In this document: positions 27,927 through 39,603 of the stretch, piece by piece
Position numbering within the stretch: position 1 is the first letter of the stretch
Layout of the letters: every line of letters begins with the position of its first letter
NCBI GenBank assembly: GCA_900323505.1
Contig: OOIN01000027.1
Location: forward strand, 124,001-188,000
Origin: Ustilago trichophora
Lineage: Eukaryota > Basidiomycota > Ustilaginomycetes > Ustilaginales > Ustilaginaceae
Reading direction: 5' to 3'
Length of the DNA: 64,000 nucleotides
The notes under the pieces: generated by a model
What the model was told of the DNA's origin: nothing
What the model saw: the letters and a program-made list of their open reading frames with translations, nothing else
Database searches by the model: none
Made by a program: the position numbers and the translations under genes

Positions 27927-29630
27927 ATGTATACCTCGTCAGCTCAGCCTCACTCACAACTACCACCATCCCAACCACCATCTATGGCCACCTCCTCCGC
28001 CAGACCATTACAGCTCGATCAGTGGGCCAACACAAAAGCACCACTCACTTCATCCCAACGTGCTTCCGTCAATCGTCTTGCAGAATGGCTACACCGCAAC
28101 TCGTCCGATTTCAAGCAGCAGCAGCAGCAGCAGCAGCAGCAATCGACTCAGCCCACCTCCAGTCAACAAGCAGCCTCTGCCAACACCACCGCGATAGAAG
28201 ATGGCGCCCAAAACGCACTCGAGACCGCAGATAGCAAGAATGGCCAGCCTTCCACCTCTTCGAGCGATCCCATTGCATTGCCGGATGCTGGTGCTCCCCT
28301 GGTCTCAGCTCAGAGCTTCCTCGCCTGGTATACTCAGCTCTCTGATTCGGTCACCTCTTCGACACAGACTTCCCATCTTCAAGCGCTCCAACGCATCTCT
28401 GACACGACTTCAACTGCGGACATTCTACTAGCACAGCTCGAAGCATGTCAAGTCAACGTATCCGAGCTTCGTGCAGGGACCGCATTCGTTCAAGACTCGT
28501 CCAGAGGCATTCGTGAACAAGCTCAAGCGCTCCTCGACTCGCAGACCCACCTCGACACTTTAGCCGAGGATGTCGCCTCCCGTCTCTCCTTCTTCACGCT
28601 GCTACCTTATGCCACCAACATGCTTAGCTCGCCCGACTCGTCCATTGTCTATTCGCAAGCATTCCTTGAGCTTATGGACCAGCTCGAGATGGCCCTCCTC
28701 TTCCTTCAGCAAGAACCAGCAGGGTCTTATCGTGACGCTGCACTGTATCGAATGCGATACTCGCAGTGTGTCACCCGAGCTGCTACCCTTGCCAAAATGG
28801 CCGTGGTCCGCGATATCAAGTCGGAAGCAGAACGTACTGCCGAGAGAGTCAGGCAGCTCGAGTCGAATCGCAACGCAGCCGATGGAAAGACAGCAGTCAC
28901 TCCACCAACATCCGACGTCAAAGGCAAGGCACGTGAACGTTCCGACGACAACACGGACAATCAGCAACCGGCTCTTGCAAACGACACAGCCGCTGCCTTG
29001 TTCGGCGACGCAGCTCGTCAAGTGACCAAGCTTCGCCCACTCATCTTTGAGCTCCAGAAACGCGCCAGTCACACTGCTGCCTCATCCACACCGAGTGCTT
29101 CAACCGCAGCAGAGTTCGAGTCGTTGCTGCAAGAATGTAGGACTGCCTGGTATCAGTATCGTCGACCGCTTCTCTCTCGCGTCCTCCTGCAGCGCGTCAC
29201 CGAGATCGAAACCCAGGCAGCAAGCACGCAGGGCAGCAACGGTGCCTTGCATCCCATCGTCCAACTCGCTCGTGGAGGCATTGACCTGCTCAGATCCGTC
29301 TTGCAGAGCGAATTCGAGCTCTACCAGCAGTTCTTTGGTGGAGGGACAGCAACCGATGACACTGCCACCGAAGCTACGAGCCAGGGTAAAGAGATGGATG
29401 CTGGGCTCGATACGTACCTATCCGAGCTGTCCGAGACCGTCACTGCCCGACTGCGACCCAAGCTCTCCAAGGAAGAAGACCCCTTGGTGCTCGCACAAAC
29501 ATCGTCTGCCATCGCCGATGCAGGTGAGTCCGCATGGACGCGCAGCTTGCTACCGTTGCTCAACGAGACTCAGAACCGAGGGATGCAGGAGAGGGTTATG
29601 GGGGTGTGGGGGAAGGTACTCGGTTTGTGA
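27927..29630 (+). CDS. COG3: Conserved oligomeric Golgi subunit 3 (Sec34-like)
   Basis: 567 residues, single exon. After a Gln/Pro/Ser-rich start with a CAG-coded polyglutamine run (about residues 61-70), the protein shows the Cog3/Sec34 helical domain: FLAWYTQLSDSV, LLAQLEACQVNVSEL, LLDSQTHLDTLAEDVASRLSFFTLLPYATNML, and LYRMRYSQCVTRAATLAKMAVV. The COG complex tethers vesicles in retrograde Golgi traffic. The protein is clearly shorter than yeast and human Cog3 (about 800 residues); the C-terminal half is compressed and Ser/Thr/Ala-rich. The stop is followed by no continuation in another frame that I can see, so the shortness appears real. It shares a divergent promoter with ARP2. Confidence 0.75.
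   Translation: MYTSSAQPHSQLPPSQPPSMATSSARPLQLDQWANTKAPLTSSQRASVNRLAEWLHRNSSDFKQQQQQQQQQSTQPTSSQQAASANTTAIEDGAQNALETADSKNGQPSTSSSDPIALPDAGAPLVSAQSFLAWYTQLSDSVTSSTQTSHLQALQRISDTTSTADILLAQLEACQVNVSELRAGTAFVQDSSRGIREQAQALLDSQTHLDTLAEDVASRLSFFTLLPYATNMLSSPDSSIVYSQAFLELMDQLEMALLFLQQEPAGSYRDAALYRMRYSQCVTRAATLAKMAVVRDIKSEAERTAERVRQLESNRNAADGKTAVTPPTSDVKGKARERSDDNTDNQQPALANDTAAALFGDAARQVTKLRPLIFELQKRASHTAASSTPSASTAAEFESLLQECRTAWYQYRRPLLSRVLLQRVTEIETQAASTQGSNGALHPIVQLARGGIDLLRSVLQSEFELYQQFFGGGTATDDTATEATSQGKEMDAGLDTYLSELSETVTARLRPKLSKEEDPLVLAQTSSAIADAGESAWTRSLLPLLNETQNRGMQERVMGVWGKVLGL
28114..28140 (+). repeat. CAG triplet repeat inside COG3
   Basis: About nine uninterrupted CAG codons (polyglutamine in Cog3), followed by CAA. 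Probably variable between strains. Confidence 0.85.
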
Positions 29631-29908
29631 TGCATCCAATCTTCTTAGACACTTTGAGGCATTTGACTGCGAACTGTACTCTATCGTTCTGTGCTACCTC
29701 GTTTGTCGAATGTTCACAAGTGAAGCAAGCTGATATTCTGAAGCGAGAGTAAGTCGTACAGTACTTGGCATGAGCATGCAAGTGTTTTGGCAGAATTTCG
29801 GAAGTCGGGAAATGGTGAGAGTAGGTGGTGAGGATTTGGGACAACATTCTTCTGACGGTGTGGGGAGGGAGGCTCTTTTCCTTTTGACTTTGACGCATAC
29901 ACATCAAC

Positions 29909-30664
29909 ATGGTTCGAACATACGCGAGCTCAGTCTTTTCGAGATCTGTCACGACTTGGGTCTCGGTGCGTACTCTGAGTACAACGTCACGAATTGGAGC
30001 CGTCGGGTCAAGACGTCAGTCGAGGATGGATTCTTGTGGCTCTGGTGTGGGATCGCAACCGGTACTTAAGAAGGATTTGCGGCCTGTTCCTGCGGTTCCT
30101 GTGCGATGCACTGGTTCGAGTCGTACTGTCACGCCTACATCAGCGAATGGGGTGGGTGGAGGTGGTGGATCGGTAGGCGAAAAGGTCAAGAGGGATGGTG
30201 GTAAAGAAGGATCCATCTATGCCAGTTATCGTGCTTTACCTTACAACACGAAACTCGTCTTTTGGGCTTGTGGTGCAAGTAAGTTCCATCCTCCCTTTAA
30301 CCCCTCTTCAACTGCATTTCTCCCTCATTTCGCTTTACAGACCAAACATTGCATAGCACAGCGCAGTAGTCATGAAAACAAGTTACTGAAAAAAAAATGC
30401 TAATCTTGCATCTTTTCGCCTTGGACATGGGATTGTCACATTGCTACAGTGTTCGCAACACTAGGCCTTTTAGCAGCAGACAAATTGGAAGAACTTTTCC
30501 CCGCTCGAAACAACAAATCCATCCGTCCCTCTACTTCCTCCTCAACCTCTGCAGAGGCAGAGGCTCGATTCATCACCCACCCGGAGGATTCAACATCAGA
30601 AGGCAAGGAGAAAGAGGAGAGGAAGCCAAAACTGTTTAGCATCTCTGTTGTGGATCGCTCCTAA
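29909..30664 (+). CDS. Small single-helix protein with mitochondrial-type N-terminus, one intron
   Basis: Two exons, 29909-30278 and 30450-30664, across a GTAAGT...CTACAG intron of 171 bases (phase 1); 194 residues. The N-terminus (MVRTYASSVFSRSV...RTLSTTSRIGAVGSRRQS) is rich in Arg/Ser/Thr with no acids, as in mitochondrial presequences. A Gly-rich linker leads to YRALPYNTKLVFWACGA joined by the splice to MFATLGLLAADKLEELFP, one hydrophobic helix near 114-132, then a charged disordered tail. The splice is supported by restoring the helix and by consensus ends; an alternative acceptor at 30340 does not. I do not recognise the family. An inner-membrane protein is plausible from these features only. 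Confidence 0.6.
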
Positions 30665-30965
30665 CGTCAAACTCTCAATCCAAAACGTCTAGAGTCTCAA
30701 TGTCATCAAGAAGATTGATGCGAGATTCTTAGGTTGATAAACTCGGCAAGAGAGAGAGAGAGAGAGAGAGACATGCGTGTGGCAAAAAGGAATAACCGTG
30801 AAAACCACAACAGATCGACTGAAAAGGTGAAATCTGCAATGTGAAATGCGGATTGTGGGACAAGTGATGTACAGAACGACGGAAACTTGGAGACGGATTA
30901 TACAGAGGATGGTGTGATGTGAGGATGACCAGAAAAGCTCAGCTAGGCGAAGGCAACTGATGCGA

Positions 30966-32060
30966 TTAGTCGTCGTCCTCGCTGAGTTTAGGAGCGAGGT
31001 AAAACCTAACGTAACCGTTTTCGAAACCGAATTCGCACAACAAGGGAACCTCGTTGGACATGTGCAACTGGACCTCATCTGCCAATGGGGCGGCTTTGGC
31101 AAAGTTGGAGAGATACTTGAGCGAGAAGGTCAAGTTGACCGCCTGTTGCATTTCGATTTTGACTGGAACCTGACCTCCTGCACTTCCACTGCTGGAGTCG
31201 GCTTTGCGCTTCTTCTTGGCAGGTTTGACATCTTCGTCATCATCGTCATCTTCATCGGCCAACACTGCGGTACCGCTACCTTGCTTGAGAGTCATTCTGG
31301 CGGCACCGATTTCACCCTCGGCAGAGAAGCTAACGCCTTCCTTGGAGACTTCGATCTTGACACTTTCGCCAATGTTGGCGAGATCGCGACAGATGCGTCC
31401 GAATTCCGAGGACGACATTTTGACGACGGCGTCGTACTGGGTATCGGGGATGCCGAGATGCTCAGAGTCGATGTCCATGAGCTTCATTTCGAACTCGCCG
31501 ACTCGGTCGGACTTGGGCGACTCAAAGGTCATTTGGAGAGTGTCGCCATCGTCGGATTTTTTGAGGGAAAGGACATCGTCGTTGTTGGCTCCCTTGAGGA
31601 TCTTGCCGAGGGAGGAGAGGGAAACGCCGATGGACATGGGTCGATCACATCGGAATTCTTCGAAACAGTCGGTACGGAGCTCTATCGCGGAGAGGGCGAC
31701 ATGGGAGTTGTCCATCGCTTGAAGACGCTATCATCGCCGCAAAGAGGGCAAGGTGGAGAAGAAGAAGAAGAAGAAGAAGAAGAAGGGGTCAGTATGAGAA
31801 GGAAAGGGGTGCAATGAAGGGATGGCTTGGAGGGATAACTTACAATACCGTCCTCGGAACACTCAAAGTTGGCGTCGGTGATGAGCTCACGCACGGCGTC
31901 GAGGACCTTCTTGAGCTGTTGCACGACGAAGGAAAAACAGCCAGCGTTGAGGTGAGCCAGAATGAACGAAGGTGTTAGCAACTTTCGCTCAGTGAACGAC
32001 GAAAAAGGCGACAGCGGAGGAACTTACAAGGACAGCCTCACGGAGACGTGCTTCCAACAT
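30966..32060 (-). CDS. PCNA: PCNA sliding clamp with an acidic/basic insertion, two introns
   Basis: Exons 32028-32060, 31844-31915 and 30966-31727, with GTAAGT introns of 112 and 116 bases; 288 residues. MLEARLREAVL + LKKVLDAVRELITDANFECSEDGI + RLQAMDNSHVAL reconstructs the canonical start. Lys164 (SKEG) is exactly placed, the site of ubiquitin and SUMO attachment, and the interdomain connector (about 107-130) and the C-terminal APKLSEDDD are normal. Against the usual ~260 residues there is an extra stretch at about 190-220: an Asp/Glu run, then PAKKKRKAD (a monopartite nuclear-signal pattern), then Ser/Gly. It lies in the second domain's surface loop near residues 185-195 of human PCNA. The clamp is the processivity factor for replicative polymerases. 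It shares a divergent promoter with the WD40-PFU gene. Confidence 0.93.
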
Positions 32061-32318
32061 GGTTGCTAGATGTGCTTTGGTTTTTGTGATGTACGTGTGG
32101 GTATGTGTTGCTTCGCCCGAGGAAGAGAGCCAAGTGTCAAGGAGGTAGTTGTTTCAGACTCTGTTGGTGCGATGGTGGTGGTGGTGGTGGTGGTGGTGGT
32201 GGTGGTGGTGGTGGTGCGGAGAGGGAGAAGAAGAGTGAGTTGGAACTGATGATCAACCGCCTGACAACGCACACAGACACTCGCACTCACGCGTGCGCGC
32301 TGTGGCTGGGAATGTTGT

Positions 32319-32377
<59 letters not shown>

Positions 32378-32801
32378 TATCTTCTAAGCTTGCCAGGAGA
32401 GCCGAGATGAAAACGGCCAAAAAAAGTGAATCGCGGTCGTGCAACACCACAGAGGACAGACACGCGTTTTGCTTCTACTCTACACGAAATGAGCACGACT
32501 CTACCACGACGCGCGCGTGCTGAGTAATTTCGCCCTGGAGAAAGCAGAGAGAGAGTAGTGTTGGTCTCGATTTGCCAGAGTAGTCGCGCTCGCGTCTGAA
32601 GAACCCTTTCTTGAAGCTCTCCTCTCTCACTCTCTCTCTCTCTCTCTCTCGTGCGGCAACTGCAAATGAAGTCGAAGGTGGAGGAAAGTAACACCCTGCG
32701 CACACACACTGACACGGTCCCCACCTTGTCAAAAGACCCAAACCTGGAGCTCGCTGCCTTCATTGGAACTTACCACATCGCTGTGACGCACTCCAGCCAG
32801 A
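32061..32801. promoter_or_regulatory. Divergent PCNA / WD40-PFU promoter with two triplet-repeat tracts
   Basis: 741 bases. A TGG/GTG tract (about 32173-32216, some 15 copies) and a CTG tract (about 32321-32367, some 15 copies, then an ACT break and two more) lie about 110-310 bases upstream of the PCNA start. A CT tract lies at about 32622-32650. No gene; the frames through the repeats are artefacts of low complexity. Confidence 0.7.
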
Positions 32802-34450
32802 ATGGAAGAGAACGAGGCTTCCGAATTCAGCATCGTCAATGAGGATTCTTCATCGCGAGACGAGCCAACAGGCTTCCAACTGACGCATGTGCTGCGAGGG
32901 CATACTTCGGATGTGAGTGGCCGCCCCCCGAATGAGGACTCGGTGAAAAGCTGATGCTGATTGCCTGAAGCTCCGCCATTGTGTCGTAGGTCCGATCGGT
33001 AGCAACTACACTCGACAACCTCTCTGGACGTGAAGCGCTGCTTTCTGGATCTCGAGATCAGACAGCCACGTACTGGTCTCGAGCACCTCCTCGGGATTCA
33101 TCGTCCTCATCAGACTTCGAGAAAGGCGCGACTTTTCAAGGCAAGCGCTTCTGCAATGCGGTCACTTTCATCCAGCCCTCTCCTGCGTATGGTGTTCCGA
33201 GAGGTCAGATCCTGATGGGCAATCTCGATTCGCAGATCCGCTGCTTCGACCCCCTCCGCGCAGATAAGCCGCTACAGGTGCTATCTGAACACTGGGACAA
33301 CATCTCCGTTCTCCAATCGTATGCCACCACACAAGGCAAGGACGATGAGAAAGACTCTCTGCCGGTGTTCATATCAGCGAGCTGGGACAAGACTGCTCGA
33401 GTATGGATGTGGGATCCTGCAGATGGAAGTGGCAAGTGGAGCTGCAAGTTCGTCCTGCGCGGTCACGACGAGGCCGTGTGGGGGGTACAGATCGTCGAGC
33501 CTCCCTCCGCAGCTGCCTTGGAATCCGGAGAGAAGGCATCGGCTGGAAAATCAAAGTATCTCACCTCGTCAGCAGACCTCTTCATTCGCCTCTTTCACGG
33601 CGAACAGCTGCACGCAGTCTACGCCGGCCATACGGACGTCGTGCGCTCTCTCCTCCTTCTCCCTACCTTGCCTGCTTCTGGCGAGAATGCAGAAGAGTCC
33701 AGCCCGAAGCACGGCGAACTTGTGCTCTATCCCAACGAACAACTCTTTGCATCCACCTCAAATGACGGCACGATTCGCATTTGGTCCCTCGACCTTCGCC
33801 GCAGTCCAACTCCTGGTAATGGCGGCGAAGCTCTACGCATACTCAGAGGGCACACTAGCTTGGTTTATGACGTGGCTGCTTACCTCGATCACGATACGCA
33901 AGCACCGAGGCTGGTGAGCAGTGGAGAGGATGGAACCTTTCGCGTCTGGAACTGGGTATCGGGCGAGCTGCTGCAGACCGTAGCCGTGCCAGTCATTTCT
34001 GTCTGGTCCATTGCCGTTCTGCCTCAGTCGCAGGATGTCGCTGTAGGCTGCAGCGACAGTCTAGTGCGTGTCTATTCTCGCCACCCTCCTAGCAACTCAA
34101 CTGTGGACAGCAACTTCAGTGGGCCCCCACTGTCAACTTCAGAAGCGACCATCGAAGCAGAGAAGGCACAAGACGTCCAGGAACGGCACCAACTGGCAAT
34201 TCAAGCGAAAGAGAATCCTTCGGTCTCCGGCGAGAATGCCGAAACCGGCGAACATGGGGAAGTCTTTGAGGGCACACGTTATGACTATGTGCTTCGGGTC
34301 GACGTCTCGGACGATGCGGAGCCCCTCTTGTTGCCGATCAATCGGGGGGACGATAGGAAGAAGGTCGCTTCAGACTTCGTCGCTCTCCATAATCTCCCCG
34401 AGTCGTACGTCGACAAGATTGTCGAGTTTGTCAACCTTGTCTTGGGTTGA
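32802..34450 (+). CDS. WD40-PFU protein, Doa1/PLAA-like but without a PUL domain; one intron
   Basis: Exons 32802-32912 and 32990-34450 across a GTGAGT...CGTAG intron of 77 bases (phase 0); 523 residues. The splice joins LTHVLRGHTSD to VRSVATT, completing the first WD40 blade. Further blades read SGSRDQTATYWSR, ISASWDKTARVWMW, LRGHDEAVWGV, TSSADLFIRLF, STSNDGTIRIWSL, LRGHTSLVYDVA, SSGEDGTFRVWNW and VGCSDSLVRVYS. The last ~60 residues (464-523: RYDYVLRVDVSD..PLLLPINRGDD...LPESYVDKIVEFVN) are a PFU ubiquitin-binding domain. Doa1/PLAA normally continues with the Cdc48-binding PUL domain; here a stop follows PFU at once and no PUL-like frame is seen downstream. The blade propeller and PFU could still bind ubiquitin; a link to Cdc48 would be lost. 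Confidence 0.85.
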
Positions 34451-36439
34451 AGATGCATTTGTAAGATTCTTGCCCCACGTGAACGTACCATTGAAAACAT
34501 TGCTGGTACATGTCGGCGATCTTTATCCCTACTCTACCTGTTGAAAGAAAGCCGAATGTGGTGGTGACGATAGAAGACCGGCGTCTGCATGATGAGCCTG
34601 AATTGTCCTTGGTGAGATAGGATTGCCGAATACGGTGGAACGGTGTTGAGCGCACCGGCAATCTGACCTTGTGAGGTGTGGTCCAAGCATGAATCTCGCA
34701 AAGCAACGCAACGAGCAAACATCGGGGCCACAAAGCGCGAATCGGTCCATCGGCAATCTCCGCAGGAAGCCACAACTGCGGTGACGCAGGGAAGTGTGTC
34801 ACAAGATACGCCACTGCCATGCAATCTTGCTGTTTTCAGGTACGCAATGGAAAAAGAGACGCCGGTGTCGGTGACCATATCTTCCCCCGTCATCCTTTTA
34901 TTGTATCAGCTCGCGAAGGTTTCGCCTCGGAGCAGAGTTTCGCCGAACATGTTCGCTTCGTTGCAATGATAGGATCCCAGGGATCCGTTGTTTTTGCGGG
35001 GTTGAAGGAAGCATGTGGATCAGGAGCATTCTCGGGCGACGGAAGAACGTCAAGAGGGCGATCGAGGTACGGAGGAATTTCGGTCCAGCTCTGTTTTCTA
35101 TGGTGTCTGCTCTACTCAAATGGCGTTGTGGGCTGTCAAATGAGTTCTTCGAAGACAAAGACCAAAGACCGGAACGCCGCCACTTGGGAGAGGCAGAGGA
35201 TGTAGCAATTTGACCGGCAACCTGTGACAAGGCCAAAGTTTGTCGCTTGCTGGATGAGCCACGAGGAGTCTCTCCGAGAAAAAAATCAAGCTCTCCCAAT
35301 GGAGAGAGACGCCTGCACAGTCGGCCAATTCTAGAGCCGAAACAATCTTCCGCTGCCACTCTCAAAGTCCTCCTCTAGACCCATATGAGCTCTCTTTATT
35401 GTACCACTTGGTTTGCGTCAAGCAGTTCGATTATACGAGGTCATCGTGACGCAAGCTGGGTTGTGCTTAATTCCTCAAAGCGGGCGAATCCGGAAAAGCC
35501 AAGCGAAGCGAAGCCAAGAAAAGGTGAGCGTGAATCAAAGCTGTCACATGTGAAATACAGGCAGCAAGATTTTGCAAGGCAACGTCAGCGTGACCCTACA
35601 CCTCCTCTCTGATGCTCGTCATGAGGACGCTAGACGAAAAGAAAGAAGAGACCAGTCGTCAAGGCGCCGAGATACGGCCAGCTAAGAGAGAGAGAGAGAG
35701 AGAGAGAGCTGGACGGACGAACGGATAGTCGGACAGAATGTCGAGCCAAAACACAGGTGACAGATAGAGAAGACCGAGAGAACCGTTTGATCCATTTTCC
35801 GGCTGTGCGCCTCTGTTGAGGAAGTAGAATTTCGCCGCGCTGAGGCACCACGAAATTTTCTGGTAAAGAGAGCAAGCTGGCTGGCGTGCTTTTTGCCTGG
35901 ATTTCCGTCTTGCCGTGTGTGGACACCCCGCAAGACGGCTTTGCCCAAGATGGAAAGATCCGAGGCTGCATACAGTACGCCACTGTCCACTTTCCTTACG
36001 TTGCAATCCCTGTGAATGCTGCTTTTGTCATTTGGATCCAATCCTGCTTCGGTCCTCTTTGAAGCAAAAAAGAAGATAATGACCATGCTGAGGGATGCTC
36101 GGGAGGAGAAGGAATGTGGGATCGAAGGACGATACTGTAGGTCATCTCGGCGATCTCTTGCGAGGGGAGAGAGAGACGGCAAAGCCATCCGACCAACGCC
36201 GGGACTTCGCGGGGCGGCGGCTTCGGACCGGTCTGGCTCGCTATACGACTTTTTTTATTTGGCATTCCTCACCTCTGGTGGTGGATCCGCCCGGGCCTCT
36301 CTGATCCTATCACTATTAGTTTCAATGAGCCTTTGTACATCTGTTTGTCCTTGTCGAGAGCTTGCGGTGTATGGTCGGCGGAAAGGAAAGTGTTTCCGGT
36401 CGAGGCGTGAATCTTGTTTCTGTCCCTAGCTGTACCCAC
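34451..36439. other. Gene-free region after the WD40-PFU gene
   Basis: About 2 kb. Simple AG repeats lie near 35686-35710 and a TACAGTAC at 35971-35978. Frames on both strands are short and lack family features. No PUL domain fragment was found here by reading the frames. Confidence 0.5.
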
Positions 36440-38235
36440 ACCACCTTGCTTCTCCCGTGATATGAGATGTTCCTGAATGCTCAGTCCGGCCCTGGTCCGA
36501 AGCCTTCTCATTCTCTCCCACACCTCTTGACCCTTTCATCTCGGCTCTCTCCATCACCCTGTCAGTAGACCTTGCAACCACGACCCCAACCAACTCTGCC
36601 CTCCCATCTCCCGACCTCTCGACCTTGTTGACGCTCAGCACCATCAACTGTCTTCCCCTGCAATGCTCAGAGTCCGTTTGCAGCCGATTCCGACCATCCT
36701 CAGCCAGCATTGCTCGAGGTAACCGCCTGCGCCTCTTCGTCTTGGTCGCCCTTCACCAGTCGTCTCTCCGCCCTTCGCATACACCTGTAAAGTCAAGCCT
36801 GGTCGACATCACGCCAGGCCAGACAAACCGAGATGATGCAGTCTTCGCCCCCTACGGTTGCCTCGTGCATAACGCGACAGCCACCATGATATCGACTTCT
36901 GGTCCGTCTCAGACGACGGCATCCATTTCGAAGTCTTCTACCCACGCCGGGATCTAATCGGCATCGGTTCGATATGCACCAGTCCGAACAGACCGACATT
37001 CGATCACCCAGCCATCGATTTGCGTCACGTCACGAAAAGGCATTCATTGTCGAAGTTCGACTTACCAACAAATTGCAAAGTGTCGTCGCCGACAGCAGAT
37101 TGTTCGTTGACACCGTCAGGATATGTTGGACTGCTTTGCGGGCTAACCTCGTTTGGTGGTAAGCTGCCCAACGCGCCGTCATCGTCGAAGCGGGTCATGG
37201 CTAGATCGACAAGACAGTCATAGAGACGTATGCGATTTGGATGCAGTGGGACCTCTGGGTCATCTTTGTCAAATGATCCTTTGCTCGATGCCCAGTCAGG
37301 CCAGTGTCGAGCTCATTCGACGGCGCAGTCTTCACCGACGGAACGAGCCCGACCATTCCCGCGCTACATAGCCGTATCAATCATCAAGCACGGACATTCC
37401 GATGGTGATCATGTGCTGACCCGTCGCTAGTTTTCCGCATCATCGGCCTGTCCGAGAATTGGAAGGAACGATGGCTACGCCGTTAGGCCACGATCAGCTT
37501 AACAATCACATCGCATCTGGGACCCTTGCTGCCACCTGTTTCGGCCGACAAACGTTTCAGCTCAAGTGCAACATCTCGGCCGTATCTGCATCGGAGGGGC
37601 CGATGGGGTCAAGCTGATCTTGCACCTGGTCTTGGCCAGCATTGCGCAGTCGACGTTGACAGCCACAAGAGACGATTTGGAAGCGAATGCCAGGCTGCTT
37701 TGTTGTCAGGAAGCAAAGCGAGCGGCGGCTGTTCATCGACAGCCACAGTCGCACCTCGATCGAGCATGTCATGACGTCTGCTCACGCCTTTGCACGAGGA
37801 TGATGTTGACGATCCTCGGAGTACACTCTATCGGATGACTGGATTTGGATGGAGAGCGTCACCTGTCGAGAACGCACGACCAGAGTCAGATCCGGAGCCA
37901 TGCATACAAGAGATCGAGACTGTTTGGTCACGATCTCAACAATCAGAGGCAAGGACAAGGATCGACGCAGCTGCACCTTTGCACAAGCGAGGCCGTCCGA
38001 GGTCATGACAAATCGACCCTGTCATCACCTTCTGGAGATCTGATCAGATTCTCTTCTCCACTTCGGACGCAATGCCTCACACAGGATGACCTCGTCTTAC
38101 GGTCCAGTTTCCCCGTCAGCATGGTGCTCTGATGGAAGGCGATGTCAGCTTGCGTGTTGGTGGAGTCGCTCGCATCGTAAGGGTATTGCCTAGCGATACA
38201 CACATGATCATACCATGGTCTGTTGGGACGGGCTA
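36440..38235 (+). pseudogene. Possible decayed coding locus, family unknown
   Basis: No intact frame, but several plus-strand pieces read like protein and are broken by stops or frame changes. In one frame HDIDFWSVSDDGIHFEVFYPRRDLIGI begins at 36885 and stays open to 37223; in another, EKAFIVEVRLTNKLQ (from about 37037), ETYAIWMQWDLWVIFVK (about 37222) and HGALMEGDVSLRVGGVARIVRV with SDTHMIIPWSVG (about 38119-38230) appear between stops. The pieces could come from one old gene. I do not recognise a family, and chance open frames in GC-balanced DNA can look similar, so this is a weak call. Confidence 0.25.
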
Positions 38236-39565
38236 GCTCTCCAATTCCAAAGGATCTCGCTCGCCTGAGCTTGAACTACGGTCTCGGCGACCAAAACGAC
38301 ACGACCACACATTTGCTCAGACTAAAGGGACACTACGCGCTGCGCTGCTGGATTTCATGCAAAATTCATTCTTTTTTGCTTTATCGATCAAAAATCAGGG
38401 ATCGTTGCAAGCGAGCTGCTGCTCGTCAAGCACCAAAACACACAATTTTCGACGTCAGCTCGACTCCAGATTTGGAAGAAGTGATTCGAAATCGCTTTCG
38501 CTAGCAGCGCTCGGCCCCAACACCATTTTGCGCTGGGCGGACATGGCCTTTTCCCCATTCCTCTAGTTGGCGCCATCTCTTGATCCCGGCGGTGGAAATG
38601 GAGGCGTGGGAAAGACAAGGACTGAAGGATTATTACTCAGTGAACGGGACTGCAAGGCAGAGACGAGAGGGTAAAAGAGAGGAGTTGCATCGATCATATG
38701 GCAGCTTACTCGACTGCACGCAACATTGATTGACGAAGGATTGCAGCAAAGAAGAGGGTTGCTAGCACGATACATACGCAAGACAAGATGCATGTCTTTG
38801 GCTCACGCAGCGGCGAAAAAGGCGCGCTCTGACTTTGCGGCAGCAGCAGCGGCGTGTTGTCGTCGGTCTTGCCTCTGATCCGCGCCTCTCTCTAGAGCAT
38901 TCGGAAAGCGATTTCCGCTTGACTCTGGCCATCAAGCCAGCCAATCAGCCCCATCATCATACGCCTTTTGCAGCATCGCCTTGATACATGATACGGATCT
39001 CTGGTCCGAGTATCCTGTTGATGGCAGATCTGTCGATAGGGTCATGACATGGCTCGACAAGAGTTGATAGGACAGCTCGTCAGCCGAACGGGGCGAAAAG
39101 AAAAAGAGGGAAAAAAAAATGTCGGAGCTCTCTCTTGAACTCGACACTTTTTGACCGTTCTGTTGGAGTCGTGTGGTGCTGGTGCTGCTCGCTCGCTCGC
39201 GTGGCGTCTGGTACGAAGTTTTGGTGACCGATCAATTTTTTCTCGATTTGAATTTCGACTTGGAAATTCTTCGCCCTTTGTCAAAGTGCCCCAAACTTTG
39301 TTCAATTGAGAGTCGAGTCAAAAAGCAGAAAAGGGAACACAACACGACTCCGACCGTAGACCGATCTTACGCTACACTACAACACTACGCTCTGGACACA
39401 AGACACGACAGAAAAAAGGCTTTTGGGGCAACCCTCTGACAAGGACTGCAAAAGGCAAAACACAAACAAGGGTCTTCCAGACAACGAGCAGCAGCAGGAT
39501 GATGGGAGCTGCAACACGGCTGCAAAGCTGCAGCATCTCTGTCTCGCTTGCCGATCAGATGGTCT

Positions 39566-39603
<38 letters not shown>

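Noticed and set aside
30960..31817. 285-residue open frame on the plus strand
   Set aside because: Antisense to PCNA exon 3 and intron 2; ends in a Glu run from a GAA repeat.
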